A stretch of DNA of 54,871 nucleotides from MESE01 sp036675035 (GCA_036675035.1 JAKFFO010000142.1:1-54871), one strand, 5' to 3'. Counted from the stretch's first letter, positions 33,733 to 43,242 are shown. Notes: generated from the sequence alone by a model not told the origin. A program made the numbers and translations.

Positions 33733-34661
33733 TTCAATAGCTCCAGAATTCTATCGAGAGAGGCTTGATCGACAATCGCATCACCGGTCAAGGCAGCATC
33801 AATCCGTTTGTTCAATCCTGTCAGGACCTTGCCGGGTCCGCATTCAATTACTTGCACGATTTCTTGCGCGGCGATTTTCTGGATGGTTTCAACCCAGCGT
33901 ACCGGACTGGCTGCCTGCCGTACCAATGCATCCTTGATGCTCGCCGGGTCATTGACGATGGCGACATCGACATTATTAATCAGTGGGATCTGCGGAGCTG
34001 CAAACGGCAAGTCGGCCATGTATTCCTGCAGCCTTTTCGATGCAGGTTTCAACAGGGATGAATGAAACGGTGCAGATACCGGCAACGCAAGTGCGCGTTT
34101 CGCGCCCTTTGCCTTTGCCGCATCACATGCACGAGCAACAGCATCTTTATGTCCTGCGATTACGACCTGGGCCGGCGCGTTGAAATTGACCGCCTCGACA
34201 ATTTCGCCCTGTGCCGATTCGGCACATACTGAAAGCACCTCGGCATCGGACAAACCGAGAATTGCGGCCATTCCGCCTTGGCCTACCGGCACGGCTTCCT
34301 GCATCGCTTTCGCACGAAAACGCACCAGGGGCACTGCATCCTTGAATGCGATGACACCCGCCGCGACCAGCGCTGAGTATTCGCCCAAACTATGGCCCGC
34401 GACAATTGCAGGTGCTCTGCCGCCCGCTGCGATCCATGCACGATAAAACGCAACTGCGGCAGTCAGCATTACCGGTTGAGTATTCGTTGTAAGGTCAAGA
34501 TCCTCTTTCGGACCATCGGCAATTAACTTCCCGATATCGAATTGCAATGCATCGGATGCTTCCGCGACCGTTTGCTTGATCACAGGATGATCGGCAAAAC
34601 CGTTCAACATGCCGATCGCTTGAGAACCCTGTCCAGGAAAAACAAAAGCGAATTTATTCAT
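33729..34661 (-). CDS. fabD: malonyl-CoA-ACP transacylase
   Basis: FabD loads malonate from malonyl-CoA onto ACP. The 310-residue protein has FVFPGQGSQ at 7-15, the nucleophile S91 in GHSLGEYSA, and the catalytic His in APFHSSLL near 200. It lies between fabH and fabG, the usual order. Confidence 0.97.
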   Translation of the reverse strand: MNKFAFVFPGQGSQAIGMLNGFADHPVIKQTVAEASDALQFDIGKLIADGPKEDLDLTTNTQPVMLTAAVAFYRAWIAAGGRAPAIVAGHSLGEYSALVAAGVIAFKDAVPLVRFRAKAMQEAVPVGQGGMAAILGLSDAEVLSVCAESAQGEIVEAVNFNAPAQVVIAGHKDAVARACDAAKAKGAKRALALPVSAPFHSSLLKPASKRLQEYMADLPFAAPQIPLINNVDVAIVNDPASIKDALVRQAASPVRWVETIQKIAAQEIVQVIECGPGKVLTGLNKRIDAALTGDAIVDQASLDRILELLK

Positions 34662-34678
34662 AATGTTATTGGATAAAC

Positions 34679-35665
34679 TTACATTCGCGCGAGAGCCGCA
34701 CCCCAGGTAAATCCACCGCCTACGCCCTCCATCATCACATTCTGACCAGGCTTGATACGTCCATCGCGTACCGCCGTATCAAGCGCGAGCGGAATTGACG
34801 CAGCCGAAGTGTTGCCATGCTGATCGACTGTGACCACCATCTTTTCCATCGGCAATCCCAATTTTTTTGCGGTACTTTGCATGATCCGGATATTAGCCTG
34901 ATGCGGAATCAGCCAATCGATTTGCGACGCGCTCATATCGGCCATCTTCAGTGCTTCGTTGGCGACCTTTTCGAGCACCGATACCGCGAGTTTGAATACC
35001 GCAGGCCCGTCCATATAAAGAAAGGCGCTGCCGTCAACTGCACCGGCCTTGACGCTTCCCGGCACGCATAAAATATCGGCATACCGCCCGTCGGCATGCA
35101 GCTTGGTTGCCAGTATGCCGGGCTCTTCAGCCGCAGTCAGCACAATGGCACCGGCACCATCGCCAAACAGTACGCAGGTAGTCCGATCTTCGAAATTGAG
35201 AATGCGCGAAAACACCTCGGTCCCTACAATCAGCACATTTTTGTGGGCGCCGGATTTAATGAAATTATCCGCCACGGATACCGCGTAGACAAAGCCGCTG
35301 CACACCGCCTGCACATCGAATGCGGCGCACTCATTCGTAATGCCAAGCTTGCGCTGCACGACACATGCCGTGCTTGGAAAGCCACCAAAATAATCGGGGG
35401 TGGAAGTGGCGACGATGATCAGATCGATATCGTCAGGCTTGAGTCCTGCCATTTCCAATGCATGTCTTGACGCAGCCACCGCCAGATCGCTCGATTGCAC
35501 ATCGGATTCTGCATAGTGCCGCGCCGATATTCCGCTTCGTGACACGATCCATTCATCCGATGTCTCGATTCCCTTTTCGGCTAATTGTGCGGCAAGCTCG
35601 CCATTCGTTACCCGTTTTGGCGGCAAGTAGCTGCCGGTGCCAATGATTTTGCTGTAAAGAGTCAT
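34679..35665 (-). CDS. fabH: beta-ketoacyl-ACP synthase III
   Basis: FabH starts fatty-acid synthesis by condensing acetyl-CoA with malonyl-ACP. The 328-residue protein has the triad C122 (VCSGF), H255 (IPHQANIRI) and N285 (HGNTSAAS). Its start overlaps the plsX stop by 4 bases. Confidence 0.97.
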   Translation of the reverse strand: MTLYSKIIGTGSYLPPKRVTNGELAAQLAEKGIETSDEWIVSRSGISARHYAESDVQSSDLAVAASRHALEMAGLKPDDIDLIIVATSTPDYFGGFPSTACVVQRKLGITNECAAFDVQAVCSGFVYAVSVADNFIKSGAHKNVLIVGTEVFSRILNFEDRTTCVLFGDGAGAIVLTAAEEPGILATKLHADGRYADILCVPGSVKAGAVDGSAFLYMDGPAVFKLAVSVLEKVANEALKMADMSASQIDWLIPHQANIRIMQSTAKKLGLPMEKMVVTVDQHGNTSAASIPLALDTAVRDGRIKPGQNVMMEGVGGGFTWGAALARM

Positions 35666-36753
35666 GCGGTTTTTTGATGAGTTAATTCGGTATCGGCAGG
35701 CGTGCTTTCGGGAGAAGAAAGGGCTTCGGACTGCGGCATCAATTCCGAAATTGTTTTCGAAATGCGCACCAGCACATCAAATCGTGCGGCATCAAATGCC
35801 CGCTTGATCGCGCACTCAAAACCGTATGCATTTTCGCTGCCATGGCTCTTGAACACCAGTCCGCGCAGCCCCAACAAGCCCGCGCCGTTATATTGTGATG
35901 GATTCAATCGATTGGAAATCGATTTCAACGCGCCCCTGGCAATCAGGGCGCCAAGCAGATTGAACGGCCCACGCCGCAATTCTTCCGAAAGAACCGTTTT
36001 GAATAATCGGCCTGCGCCTTCTACCGCTTTAAGAACAACATTGCCAACAAAGCCATCGCAAACGACAACATCGGTGGTTCCCTTGAAGATATCGTTGCCT
36101 TCGACGTTGCCATAAAAGTTGAGCATGCCCTTTTGATGGTCCATGCGCAGCAATTCCGCAGTCTGCTTTACAACCTCATTGCCTTTGATATTTTCTTCAC
36201 CAACGTTAAGCAAGCCAACGGTCGGTTTTGATTTACCCTCCATCGCGGCAACCAGGGCCGATCCCATGAGCGCGAACTGATGCAAATGCTGAGGCTCGCA
36301 ATCAACATTTGCGCCCAGGTCGAGCATGTATGTCGGACCGTTTTTCTGATTGGGGAAAATAGTGCAGAGCGCAGGACGATCAACGCCAGGAAGCGTTTTC
36401 AATACATAGCGAGAGACGGCCATCAGTGCACCGGTGTTTCCGGCAGAAACACAAGCGTGCGCATCTCCGTTCTTCACCAGATCGATTGCAACACGCATGG
36501 AAGAATTTTTTTTTCGTCGCAATGCGACTTCAATCGGGTCGTCCATCGCGACCACTTCGGTCGCAATTTTTATCGACAGGCGCGGATGGGTTGTTGCTCG
36601 ATGTTTTTCAAGCTCCAGCCCGATTGCATCGGCCGAGCCGACCAGAACAAGTTCTGCATCAGGTTCGCGATTGACGAACGAAAGTGCGGCAGGGACGGTA
36701 ACCGATGGGCCGTGATCTCCGCCCATGCAGTCAATAGAGATTTTAATTGTCAT
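35662..36753 (-). CDS. plsX: phosphate acyltransferase
   Basis: PlsX makes acyl-phosphate from acyl-ACP for phospholipid synthesis by PlsY. The 363-residue protein begins with IDCMGGDHGP and contains SAGNTGALMA near 122 and CDGFVGNVVLKA near 232, all family marks. The 40 or so C-terminal residues are less conserved. It sits between rpmF and fabH as in most Gram-negative bacteria. Confidence 0.96.
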   Translation of the reverse strand: MTIKISIDCMGGDHGPSVTVPAALSFVNREPDAELVLVGSADAIGLELEKHRATTHPRLSIKIATEVVAMDDPIEVALRRKKNSSMRVAIDLVKNGDAHACVSAGNTGALMAVSRYVLKTLPGVDRPALCTIFPNQKNGPTYMLDLGANVDCEPQHLHQFALMGSALVAAMEGKSKPTVGLLNVGEENIKGNEVVKQTAELLRMDHQKGMLNFYGNVEGNDIFKGTTDVVVCDGFVGNVVLKAVEGAGRLFKTVLSEELRRGPFNLLGALIARGALKSISNRLNPSQYNGAGLLGLRGLVFKSHGSENAYGFECAIKRAFDAARFDVLVRISKTISELMPQSEALSSPESTPADTELTHQKTA

Positions 36754-36835
36754 TGTTTTGATCAGAACCTTGTTCCAACCGCATTATCGGCCAGATTCGG
36801 CATGATTCAAAATGACGCGACGCGCTGTTTCAGCA

Positions 36836-36875
36836 TATAAAAAACGGCGCCAAGTCGAAAACTCGTCACGCCGTG
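36836..36875 (-). terminator. possible terminator between rpmF and plsX
   Basis: On the - strand ACGGCG and CGCCGT flank a loop with an inner GAC/GTC-type pairing, followed by TTTTTTATA. It lies about 25 bases after the rpmF stop and would separate yceD-rpmF from the plsX-fab genes, at least partly. Confidence 0.5.
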
Positions 36876-36898
36876 TTTGGCTTGGAACAACGATCTGC

Positions 36899-37081
36899 TT
36901 ACTCGTCGTTCTTGGTTTTCAGAACCTTACGCCCACGATAATAGCCGTTTGGGCTAATATGATGGCGCATATGCGTTTCGCCGGTGGTCGGCTCGACTGC
37001 CAACTGCGGCGCAGTCAGAAAGTCATGCGAGCGATGCATGCCGCGCTTTGATGGGGACTTCTTGTTTTGTTGGACAGCCAT
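36899..37081 (-). CDS. rpmF: 50S ribosomal protein L32
   Basis: The 60-residue basic protein starts MAVQQNKKSPSKRGMHRSHD, the usual L32 start, and ends in GYYRGRKVLK. The Cys residues of the zinc-binding L32 form are absent, so this is the Cys-less form. The gene follows yceD and precedes plsX, a widely conserved order. Confidence 0.97.
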   Translation of the reverse strand: MAVQQNKKSPSKRGMHRSHDFLTAPQLAVEPTTGETHMRHHISPNGYYRGRKVLKTKNDE

Positions 37082-37177
37082 GATAACTCCTAAACCTTAA
37101 GTTCGAAAATTTTAACACATTCAATTGGCAAACTCACTGAAAAACAGGATGAGTTTACTTGCAATATTCCGCAAAAA

Positions 37178-37675
37178 CTATTGCTTCAGATTCTTCAGCG
37201 CCGCAAACGGCGATTCTTTTTTTGCACCTTTTAACGCATCGAGCGCCGCATTGTCAGGACAGAGCTCATGCTTTGGCGCCAACGGCAATGCCAGCAACGC
37301 TTCATCTTCAATCAGCTGCACGATATCGAATTCTCTTGAGCCGACAATGACGTCGACTCTATCGTCATCCAGCAATTCTTCGAGTTCGTCGGCACTTTTT
37401 TCGTCTGCGGCTAGCACCAATGCCGACTCGGATTCGATTGGAAATTCAAATGAAGTCAAACAACGCTGACACCTCAATTGAACGGCTCCGGATATTTTCA
37501 ACGTCAATTGCAAATGGCCCGATTTGTTGGATCCGCCTTGCAATGACCAGATCAGTACGCCGGATTCATCCGCCAATTCACCAGCCAGCCGGGTCAAATC
37601 CGCAACCGCAAATTGGCCGTCGCGACGCTCCCTGTGCCGACAGAATTCAAAGGTGTCGATTAATGGCGTTTTCAT
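37178..37675 (-). CDS. yceD: YceD family protein (DUF177)
   Basis: This protein of 165 residues starts with MKTPLIDTFEFCRHRERRDGQ; an in-frame extension to 37732 is rejected because it matches no family sequence. It has a conserved central C-x2-C pair (QLRCQRCLTSFEFPIE) and an EDEALLALPLAPKHE segment near the end, both family features. In bacteria DUF177 is coupled to rpmF and linked to 23S rRNA maturation or L32 regulation. The C-terminal half has an acidic run (DELEELLDDDRVD). Confidence 0.92.
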   Translation of the reverse strand: MKTPLIDTFEFCRHRERRDGQFAVADLTRLAGELADESGVLIWSLQGGSNKSGHLQLTLKISGAVQLRCQRCLTSFEFPIESESALVLAADEKSADELEELLDDDRVDVIVGSREFDIVQLIEDEALLALPLAPKHELCPDNAALDALKGAKKESPFAALKNLKQ

Positions 37676-37781
37676 AGGCTGGTCGAACCCGGAAAACCTG
37701 CGATAATAACAGATATTTTCCTTATTCGTCAAAGCGTTAGCGTATTTTTTGCCGGTAAATCCGCTTATAAATCATTGCCCT

Positions 37782-38396
37782 ATGCCCACACCTCTTGCCC
37801 GCCCGCGATTGATCCTCGGTTCCAGCTCCAGATATCGGCATGAGCTGCTTTCGCGCTTGCAAATTCCGTTTACGGTCGCAATACCGGATATCAATGAAGC
37901 GCCACGTCCGGATGAGGCACCGGAAACGACCGCATTGCGTCTGGCACGCGAAAAAGCCGCCTCGATAGGTGAACGCGAAGAGGCAGCGATTGTGATCGGC
38001 TGTGACCAGGTCGCCACATTGGACGGTGAACAGATCGGCAAGCCCGGCTCCCATCTAAATGCGTTAGTGCAATTAAAGAAAATGCGCGGACGCCGGGTAA
38101 TATTTCATACTGCGTTGTGTCTGTACGATGGCCGAAAGAACCCGCCAGGCGGAGTGGTTCAGTTAGAAAACGTGCAGACTTTTGTTACCTTTCGCGATCT
38201 CGGCGATGACGAGCTGGAAGCCTATTTGCGTATAGAACAGCCCTATGATTGCGCAGGCAGCGCAAAAAATGAAGGCCTCGGCATTGCAATTATTGAGCGG
38301 ATAGAAACCAGCGATCCCACAGCTCTGACCGGCCTGCCTCTGATTGCATTGACCACGATGCTACGCCGTGCCGAGCTGCCGTTTTTCACTGGCTGA
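37782..38396 (+). CDS. Maf-like nucleotide pyrophosphatase
   Basis: Maf proteins hydrolyse non-canonical or pyrimidine nucleoside triphosphates to monophosphates. The 204-residue protein starts MPTPLARPRLILGSSSRYR; the ATG at 37782 is chosen over a TTG at 37749 because the family motif SSSRYRHELL follows at once. It has the LAREKA segment, GCDQVA near residue 76 and the QPYDCAGSAKNEGLG loop. The gene diverges from yceD and sits with rsmI-like downstream. Confidence 0.93.
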   Translation: MPTPLARPRLILGSSSRYRHELLSRLQIPFTVAIPDINEAPRPDEAPETTALRLAREKAASIGEREEAAIVIGCDQVATLDGEQIGKPGSHLNALVQLKKMRGRRVIFHTALCLYDGRKNPPGGVVQLENVQTFVTFRDLGDDELEAYLRIEQPYDCAGSAKNEGLGIAIIERIETSDPTALTGLPLIALTTMLRRAELPFFTG

Positions 38397-38514
38397 TTTG
38401 CATGTCCCGCAGTACGCCGATCCTTTTCCCAAGTGCAGTGCCGCTGACAGATCGTATCGGACCGCAATATCCGGCGATGTCCGTTTCCCTTACTTGTAAT
38501 TCATATCGACGCAC

Positions 38515-39270
38515 ATGCCAGGAATCCTTTATTTAATCCCCAACACCCTCGGACCGATGAATAACGATCGGCCTAACCCGCTTGCATCGATAATTCCGGA
38601 TGAAGTGCAGTCCATCACTGCAAGGATCGATTACTTTATCGCCGAAAATGCCAAAACGACGCGCGCATTCCTGAAGCAGGTCGCAATAGCACACCCGCTT
38701 GCCGCGCCGCTGCAGGAGATCCGGATTGCAGAGCTCAATGTCAACACCGATGTTTCTGCTCTACCGCTACTCCTTGAGCCGTTGCTGGCCGGGCGGGACG
38801 CCGGGCTGATTTCCGAAGCCGGCGTGCCGGCGGTCGCGGATCCGGGGGCCGATCTGGTGCGCATGGCGCATAGTCAAGGGGTTATCGTCAGACCGATGGT
38901 CGGCCCCTCCTCTCTTCTGCTCGCCGTCATGGCGAGCGGATTAAACGGTCAGAGCTTTGCCTTCAATGGCTATCTTCCGCTCGATGCACAACAGCGGGCG
39001 AAGCGCATCAGGATACTTGAAGAGCGATCGCGCCATGAAAAACAAACCCAGCTCTTTATCGAAACACCGTATCGCAATGTCGCGTTGCTTGAAGCGCTTA
39101 TCACGACGTGCCAGCCAAATACCTTGATCTCGGTCGCGACCGATCTGACATTGAGCTCTGAATCGATCAAAATGCAAACAACGGCAAAATGGAAGGCCGA
39201 TCTGGCATCCGGCAGCATGCCGGATTTTCAAAAGAAGCCAACAGTGTTTCTTTTGCTCGGAGAGAGATAG
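38515..39270 (+). CDS. RsmI-like tetrapyrrole-family methyltransferase
   Basis: This 251-residue protein resembles RsmI (16S rRNA 2'-O-methylation at C1402) and the related SAM-dependent methylases. Seen are an initial LYLIPNTLG, the loop GLISEAGVPAVADPGADLVRMAH (family GTPgisDPG-like), GPSSLLLAVMASGLNGQ, and a C-terminal VFLLLGER. It differs from true RsmI, which has a longer first loop, so a paralogous SAM methyltransferase is possible. A strong hairpin terminator follows directly. Confidence 0.82.
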   Translation: MPGILYLIPNTLGPMNNDRPNPLASIIPDEVQSITARIDYFIAENAKTTRAFLKQVAIAHPLAAPLQEIRIAELNVNTDVSALPLLLEPLLAGRDAGLISEAGVPAVADPGADLVRMAHSQGVIVRPMVGPSSLLLAVMASGLNGQSFAFNGYLPLDAQQRAKRIRILEERSRHEKQTQLFIETPYRNVALLEALITTCQPNTLISVATDLTLSSESIKMQTTAKWKADLASGSMPDFQKKPTVFLLLGER

Positions 39271-39276
39271 AAATGC

Positions 39277-39307
39277 GCAAAACGGCGGTATTGCGCCGCC
39301 GTTTTGC
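39277..39307 (+). terminator. strong terminator after the rsmI-like gene
   Basis: A perfect 12-base stem, GCAAAACGGCGG with CCGCCGTTTTGC, and a 7-base loop, begins 7 bases after the stop. GTTTTGC forms the closing T-rich arm. It lies between convergent genes and may serve both strands. Confidence 0.85.
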
Positions 39308-39513
39308 ATGCCCCTGAGGGCGTCAAGCGAGAAGCCCAAGGCTCCCCAACGCCGCATCTTCGATGCGGTGATTTTGTGGCGATTTCAGAAAGCAGCCGTA
39401 TCACGGCTTGAACGAAATCTACCGACGTTCAAGTATCTTCACTATATGGCATGACACGAAAATCGCAAGGAAAAACTGGCGTCTTTTTTTTGCGCAGGCT
39501 CGAGCTCTCTCAA

Positions 39514-40515
39514 TTATCGGAAAGCCGGCGTCGCTCCACCCCAAATCGATCTTACGGCGCCGGCACCGACTTCGGCACCGAATTTTTTCAACACCCGTTC
39601 CGGCAGACCCTCATGCTGGGTATAGTCGATAATATTTTCTGCCTTCAATATGTCGCGAGCAACGGAATCGACCGTGCCAAAGCCATCGGCCAACCCGAGC
39701 TCGACCGCTTTGGAGCCACTCCAGAACAACCCGGAAAACATATCAGGTGTTTCTTTCAACCGCTTGCCCCGGCCTTTTCGTACCACGTCGATAAACTGCT
39801 GATGAATTTCGTTAACCATGGCCTGAGCATATTCTTGATGCTTCGGAACCTGGGGGCTGAACGGATCCAGAAATCCCTTGTTTTCACCAGCCGTCAACAA
39901 ACGGCGTTCGACACCGACTTTTTCCATCAGGCCGGTAAATCCGAACCCGTCCATCAGCACGCCGATTGAGCCGACAATGCTTGCCTTGTCGACAAAAACC
40001 TTGTCGGCTGCCGCAGCAACGTAGTAGCCGCCGGAAGCGCACATTTCGCCGACCACGACATACAGAGGCTTTTGGGGATAAATTTTTCGCAGGCGAGTAA
40101 TTTCATCGTTGATGATGCCGGCCTGTACAGGACTGCCGCCCGGACTGTTGATATGCATGATGATGCCGACCGAACCCTTGTCGGCATACGCCTTATTGAG
40201 CGCTGGAACAACGGTTTCTGCCGCGCTGAGGCCGCCGGCTTCGATTGTGCCTTCGAGTTCTATCAATGCAGTATGCGCGCTCACCATATCGCCTTCCGAA
40301 GCGCCGAGGTCAAATGCCATCCAGATTGCATAGACCACAATCGATAATGTGGCGAGCTTGAAAAAAATACCCCACCGACGTCGTGCGCGCTGCTCTCGCA
40401 ATGAAGCAAACGCCAGTTTTTCCAAGGTATCGCGCTCCCAACCTTCTTTTTGCGACGACCTGATCGAGTCTTGCGCCGCCGGCCGGGAAGAATTTTCGTA
40501 GTGTTCGTTACTCAT
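39514..40515 (-). CDS. sppA: signal peptide peptidase SppA-like (S49 serine protease)
   Basis: The 333-residue inner-membrane protein has a single membrane segment near residues 50-66, then a ClpP-like fold with a catalytic Ser in the GGSP loop (HINSPGGSPV), a GEMCASGGYY loop, and the lysine near KASIVGSIG. The chosen ATG at 40515 precedes the expected MSNEHYE; the frame extends upstream to 40707 but without family sequence. S49 proteases cleave remnant signal peptides. The next gene upstream encodes a Rieske protein. Confidence 0.93.
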   Translation of the reverse strand: MSNEHYENSSRPAAQDSIRSSQKEGWERDTLEKLAFASLREQRARRRWGIFFKLATLSIVVYAIWMAFDLGASEGDMVSAHTALIELEGTIEAGGLSAAETVVPALNKAYADKGSVGIIMHINSPGGSPVQAGIINDEITRLRKIYPQKPLYVVVGEMCASGGYYVAAAADKVFVDKASIVGSIGVLMDGFGFTGLMEKVGVERRLLTAGENKGFLDPFSPQVPKHQEYAQAMVNEIHQQFIDVVRKGRGKRLKETPDMFSGLFWSGSKAVELGLADGFGTVDSVARDILKAENIIDYTQHEGLPERVLKKFGAEVGAGAVRSIWGGATPAFR

Positions 40516-40553
40516 GATGTTCGCTATATTTATTTGTATTTGTCTGTTCTTGT

Positions 40554-40925
40554 CTATGCTCTTGCCGGCCGGACATAGTCGTCCGGTTGCCAGAATACTT
40601 GATTGTCGCGCTCCAGGACCATTATCGGACGCAGCCGACCGCCTCGGCAGGGTCCACCCTCGCATCTGCCAGTCTCGGGCGCGTAAATGGCGCCATGGGT
40701 GGAGCACATCAGATAAAAACCACTTGATTCAAAAAACTGTCCTTCGGTCCAATCCAGTTCTATCGGCACATGGGCACATCTGTTCAGGTATGCATGGACG
40801 GCTCCGTTATACCGGATTGCAAACCCTGTTGTATCTTCGCCGCCTGCCGTCACCGGGAAACGCACGCCTCTCCCACCCTCTTCCAAGGCCGTCGAGTCAC
40901 AGACGAAGATGGAGATTTCAGTCAT
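40554..40925 (-). CDS. Rieske [2Fe-2S] ferredoxin-like protein
   Basis: The 123-residue protein has the Rieske cluster motif: C50-x-H52 (RCAHV) and C74-x2-H77 (CSTHG), with ETGRCEGGPCRGG after it. It is cytoplasmic, single-domain and lacks a signal peptide, so it is an electron carrier of the bedA type rather than part of a bc1 complex. Such a gene is often found between the HAD phosphatase and sppA in betaproteobacteria. The partner oxygenase is unknown. Confidence 0.9.
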   Translation of the reverse strand: MTEISIFVCDSTALEEGGRGVRFPVTAGGEDTTGFAIRYNGAVHAYLNRCAHVPIELDWTEGQFFESSGFYLMCSTHGAIYAPETGRCEGGPCRGGRLRPIMVLERDNQVFWQPDDYVRPARA

Positions 40926-40931
40926 GATCGA

Positions 40932-41591
40932 TCATGCGTTTTCGTTTAACCATGCATGCAAATCCGCAATCGAACTCGCCATATGAAGCGGATTGAGCGC
41001 TTGCAATTCGCCTTCGGAATGCGCTCCGTACCGCACACCGATTCCCGCAGCGCCCGCATTGATTGCCATCTGAAGATCATGCGTGGTATCGCCGATCATG
41101 ACGGTTCGCCGCATGTCCTGTCCCAGCTCCCGGGTCAATTCGTGCAGCATGGCCGGATGCGGTTTTGAAAATGTTTCATCGGCACAGCGCGTCGCATCGA
41201 ACAGCGACATCAACTTGACGGTATCGAGTGCGCGATTCAAGCCGACGCGGCTTTTACCAGTCGCGACTGCAAGAAAATACCCTTGCTGCGATAATTCTGC
41301 GAGCATTTCGTGCGCCCCTTCAAATAGCGTCAATTCCTGATCTTTGGCGAGATAATGATAGCGATACCGCTCCACCATGCGTGGATAGTATTTGGGATCG
41401 AGATCAGGCAGCGCCGCCTGCATCGCATCCTGAAGCCCGAGCCCAATCACATAGGACGCAGCCTTGTTGTCCGGCACAGGAAGCCCGAGATCCCGGGCGG
41501 ATGCCTGGATGCACTTCACAATGGTCGCCGTGCTGTCCATCAACGTGCCATCCCAATCAAATACGATCAGGTCAAATTGCTTTCGTGCCAT
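40932..41591 (-). CDS. HAD-family phosphatase (Gph-like)
   Basis: The 219-residue protein has the HAD nucleophile D12 in FDWDGTLMDS, the S/T motif II (VATGKSR), the Lys motif (FSKPHP) and the final acidic motif GDTTHDLQMA. It resembles phosphoglycolate phosphatases and related HAD hydrolases. Typical substrates are phosphoglycolate or sugar phosphates. It follows rluC on the same strand by 67 bases. Confidence 0.92.
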   Translation of the reverse strand: MARKQFDLIVFDWDGTLMDSTATIVKCIQASARDLGLPVPDNKAASYVIGLGLQDAMQAALPDLDPKYYPRMVERYRYHYLAKDQELTLFEGAHEMLAELSQQGYFLAVATGKSRVGLNRALDTVKLMSLFDATRCADETFSKPHPAMLHELTRELGQDMRRTVMIGDTTHDLQMAINAGAAGIGVRYGAHSEGELQALNPLHMASSIADLHAWLNENA

Positions 41592-41658
41592 TTGTTCTGG
41601 CAGGTCTTCTGCCAGCTCCTTCGCAGTAAAAAATCGATAATCGCGCAGCTAACTATAG

Positions 41659-42666
41659 CTAAACAGGCGCATTTTCAAGGCCACTTAGAAAACGTTCGCA
41701 TTCCGGCGGCAGCGGCGCGTTCAGTGTGACCGTCTGGCCCGTATCCGGATGCGTAAAGGTAATCTGGTGTGCATGCAAGAACATGCGTTTTAAGGCAGGC
41801 CGCATGCCGTCGGCTTTTTGCAGACCTCGGTTCAACGCAAAATCGCCGTACTTGTCATCGCCCGCGATGGCAAATCCGCTTGATGCAAGATGCACCCTTA
41901 TCTGATGCGTTCGTCCCGTTTTCAATTCCGCTTCCAGCAGCGCGAATGTTCCGTACTTTCGCATCAGATTGAATACGGTATGCGATGCTAGCCCATCCGA
42001 TTGCACCCTGACCCGGCGCTCGCCGTCGGGCGCATTATATTTAAATAACGGCAATTTTATGTGCTGTCGCGGATTATTCCAGTCGCCTTGCACCAGAACC
42101 AGGTAGCGTTTGTCGAGCAAACCTTCGCGAATCTGCTCATGCAGATTGGTCAACGCCGAGCGTTTTTTTGCCAGCAGTAAAATACCCGACGTGTCACGGT
42201 CGAGCCGATGCACCAGTTCGAGAAATTTTGCCTGCGGCCGCGATGCGCGAAGTTGCTCGATCACACCATAACTGACACCGGACCCGCCGTGTACCGCGAC
42301 CCCGGCCGGCTTGTCGATCACGAGCAGGTGATTATCCTCAAGCAATATTTTGAATTCTGCGCCAGGGACCGAGTGCATCGCTTTTTCAGCCATGCGAACC
42401 GGCGGAATTCGAACCACATCGTTCTGGCGCAAGCGGTAAGTCTGATCAATGCGCCCTTTGTTGACGCGAACTTCACCCGAGCGAAGCACTCTGTATATAT
42501 GGCTTTTTGGAACGCCTTTACATATCCGTAGCAAAAAATTATCGATTCGCTGGCCGGCGTCTTCTTCTGAAATCGTCACCAGTTGGACTTGGGGCAGGAC
42601 CTGCAGCGGGTGAGATGGCGCCGCAGTTGGGGCTTCTTTCCCAGAAAATCTCGCTAAGTCCTTCAT
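41659..42666 (-). CDS. rluC: 23S rRNA pseudouridine synthase RluC
   Basis: RluC makes pseudouridine at several positions of 23S rRNA. The 335-residue protein has an N-terminal S4 domain (GQRIDNFLLRICKGVPKSHI), the catalytic Asp in HRLDRDTSG, and the TGRTHQIRVHL motif. The order rne divergent from rluC is conserved in E. coli and other proteobacteria, and supports the RluC over RluD assignment. Confidence 0.95.
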   Translation of the reverse strand: MKDLARFSGKEAPTAAPSHPLQVLPQVQLVTISEEDAGQRIDNFLLRICKGVPKSHIYRVLRSGEVRVNKGRIDQTYRLRQNDVVRIPPVRMAEKAMHSVPGAEFKILLEDNHLLVIDKPAGVAVHGGSGVSYGVIEQLRASRPQAKFLELVHRLDRDTSGILLLAKKRSALTNLHEQIREGLLDKRYLVLVQGDWNNPRQHIKLPLFKYNAPDGERRVRVQSDGLASHTVFNLMRKYGTFALLEAELKTGRTHQIRVHLASSGFAIAGDDKYGDFALNRGLQKADGMRPALKRMFLHAHQITFTHPDTGQTVTLNAPLPPECERFLSGLENAPV

Positions 42667-43242
42667 TTTGAATATATAATTGTTTCACGGCAGTTACAAA
42701 GCTGCTGTTGGTGTGAGAATAAAAAGCACATTCTACACAGGGGCGTCTCGATCGGCCTCGCCAATTTGCAAATTCGATTGAAAAGATGTGTACGCACCAT
42801 CCCTGCGCGAGTCAAGGTTGCACCGTTGTTGTAATCGGATAGCGCGCAAGAATGTTGAACTGGATTGTTTGGATCATAAGGATAAATCCGGCAAGCTCGC
42901 CTTGAAGCAAGGAGCTCGCTGGTTGATGCAGTTGAACCCTGTTTGCCGATTTTTGCTGAACCTATGTTTCGTTTAGCTTATTTGAGTTGCTCACAACCTG
43001 CAATTTTGCCTTTTGCGCTCGGATCATTCGAAGCGCGCGGTGCAGGTTATGGGCATGCCAGGCATCCCGCTTGACTGTATTCGCGCCCCATTGTGACATC
43101 AGCGCAATTGCGCTGCCGTGCCGCATACCAAGGCAATTCCCTCTCCCAAGCGCTCCACTCTCGCGTACATCCCTGTACTGTTGCCGCCAATACTAATAGT
43201 AAGCGGCATTGAAGATGGCCTACGGGTCGCGGAGCTAAAAAA
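42667..43242. other. 576-base gene-free region between rluC and rne
   Basis: No gene is seen. The region holds the promoters for the divergent rluC and rne genes and the long rne leader. Short inverted repeats such as CCTTG-AAG-CAAGG near 42902-42914 are present. In enterobacteria the rne leader binds RNase E for feedback control, but I cannot see the enterobacterial rne5 structure here. The unrelated frame at 43099-43998 on - is an overlap with rne and is not taken as a gene. Confidence 0.55.

Noticed and set aside
37090..37110. GAACTT-like box before rpmF
   Set aside because: The hexamer is present on the - strand but no sigma-E -10 box follows at 15-17 bases, and the ATG comes too soon.
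38397..38514. Short gene between maf and the rsmI-like gene
   Set aside because: The frame there has no start with a ribosome site and no family match; it is treated as leader of the methyltransferase gene.
39271..39513. RNase P RNA or another small RNA after the rsmI-like gene
   Set aside because: The gap is shorter than RNase P RNA, and its conserved GAGGAAAGTCC-type core is not present. Only the terminator and a CCGCATC-TTC-GATGCGG hairpin are seen.
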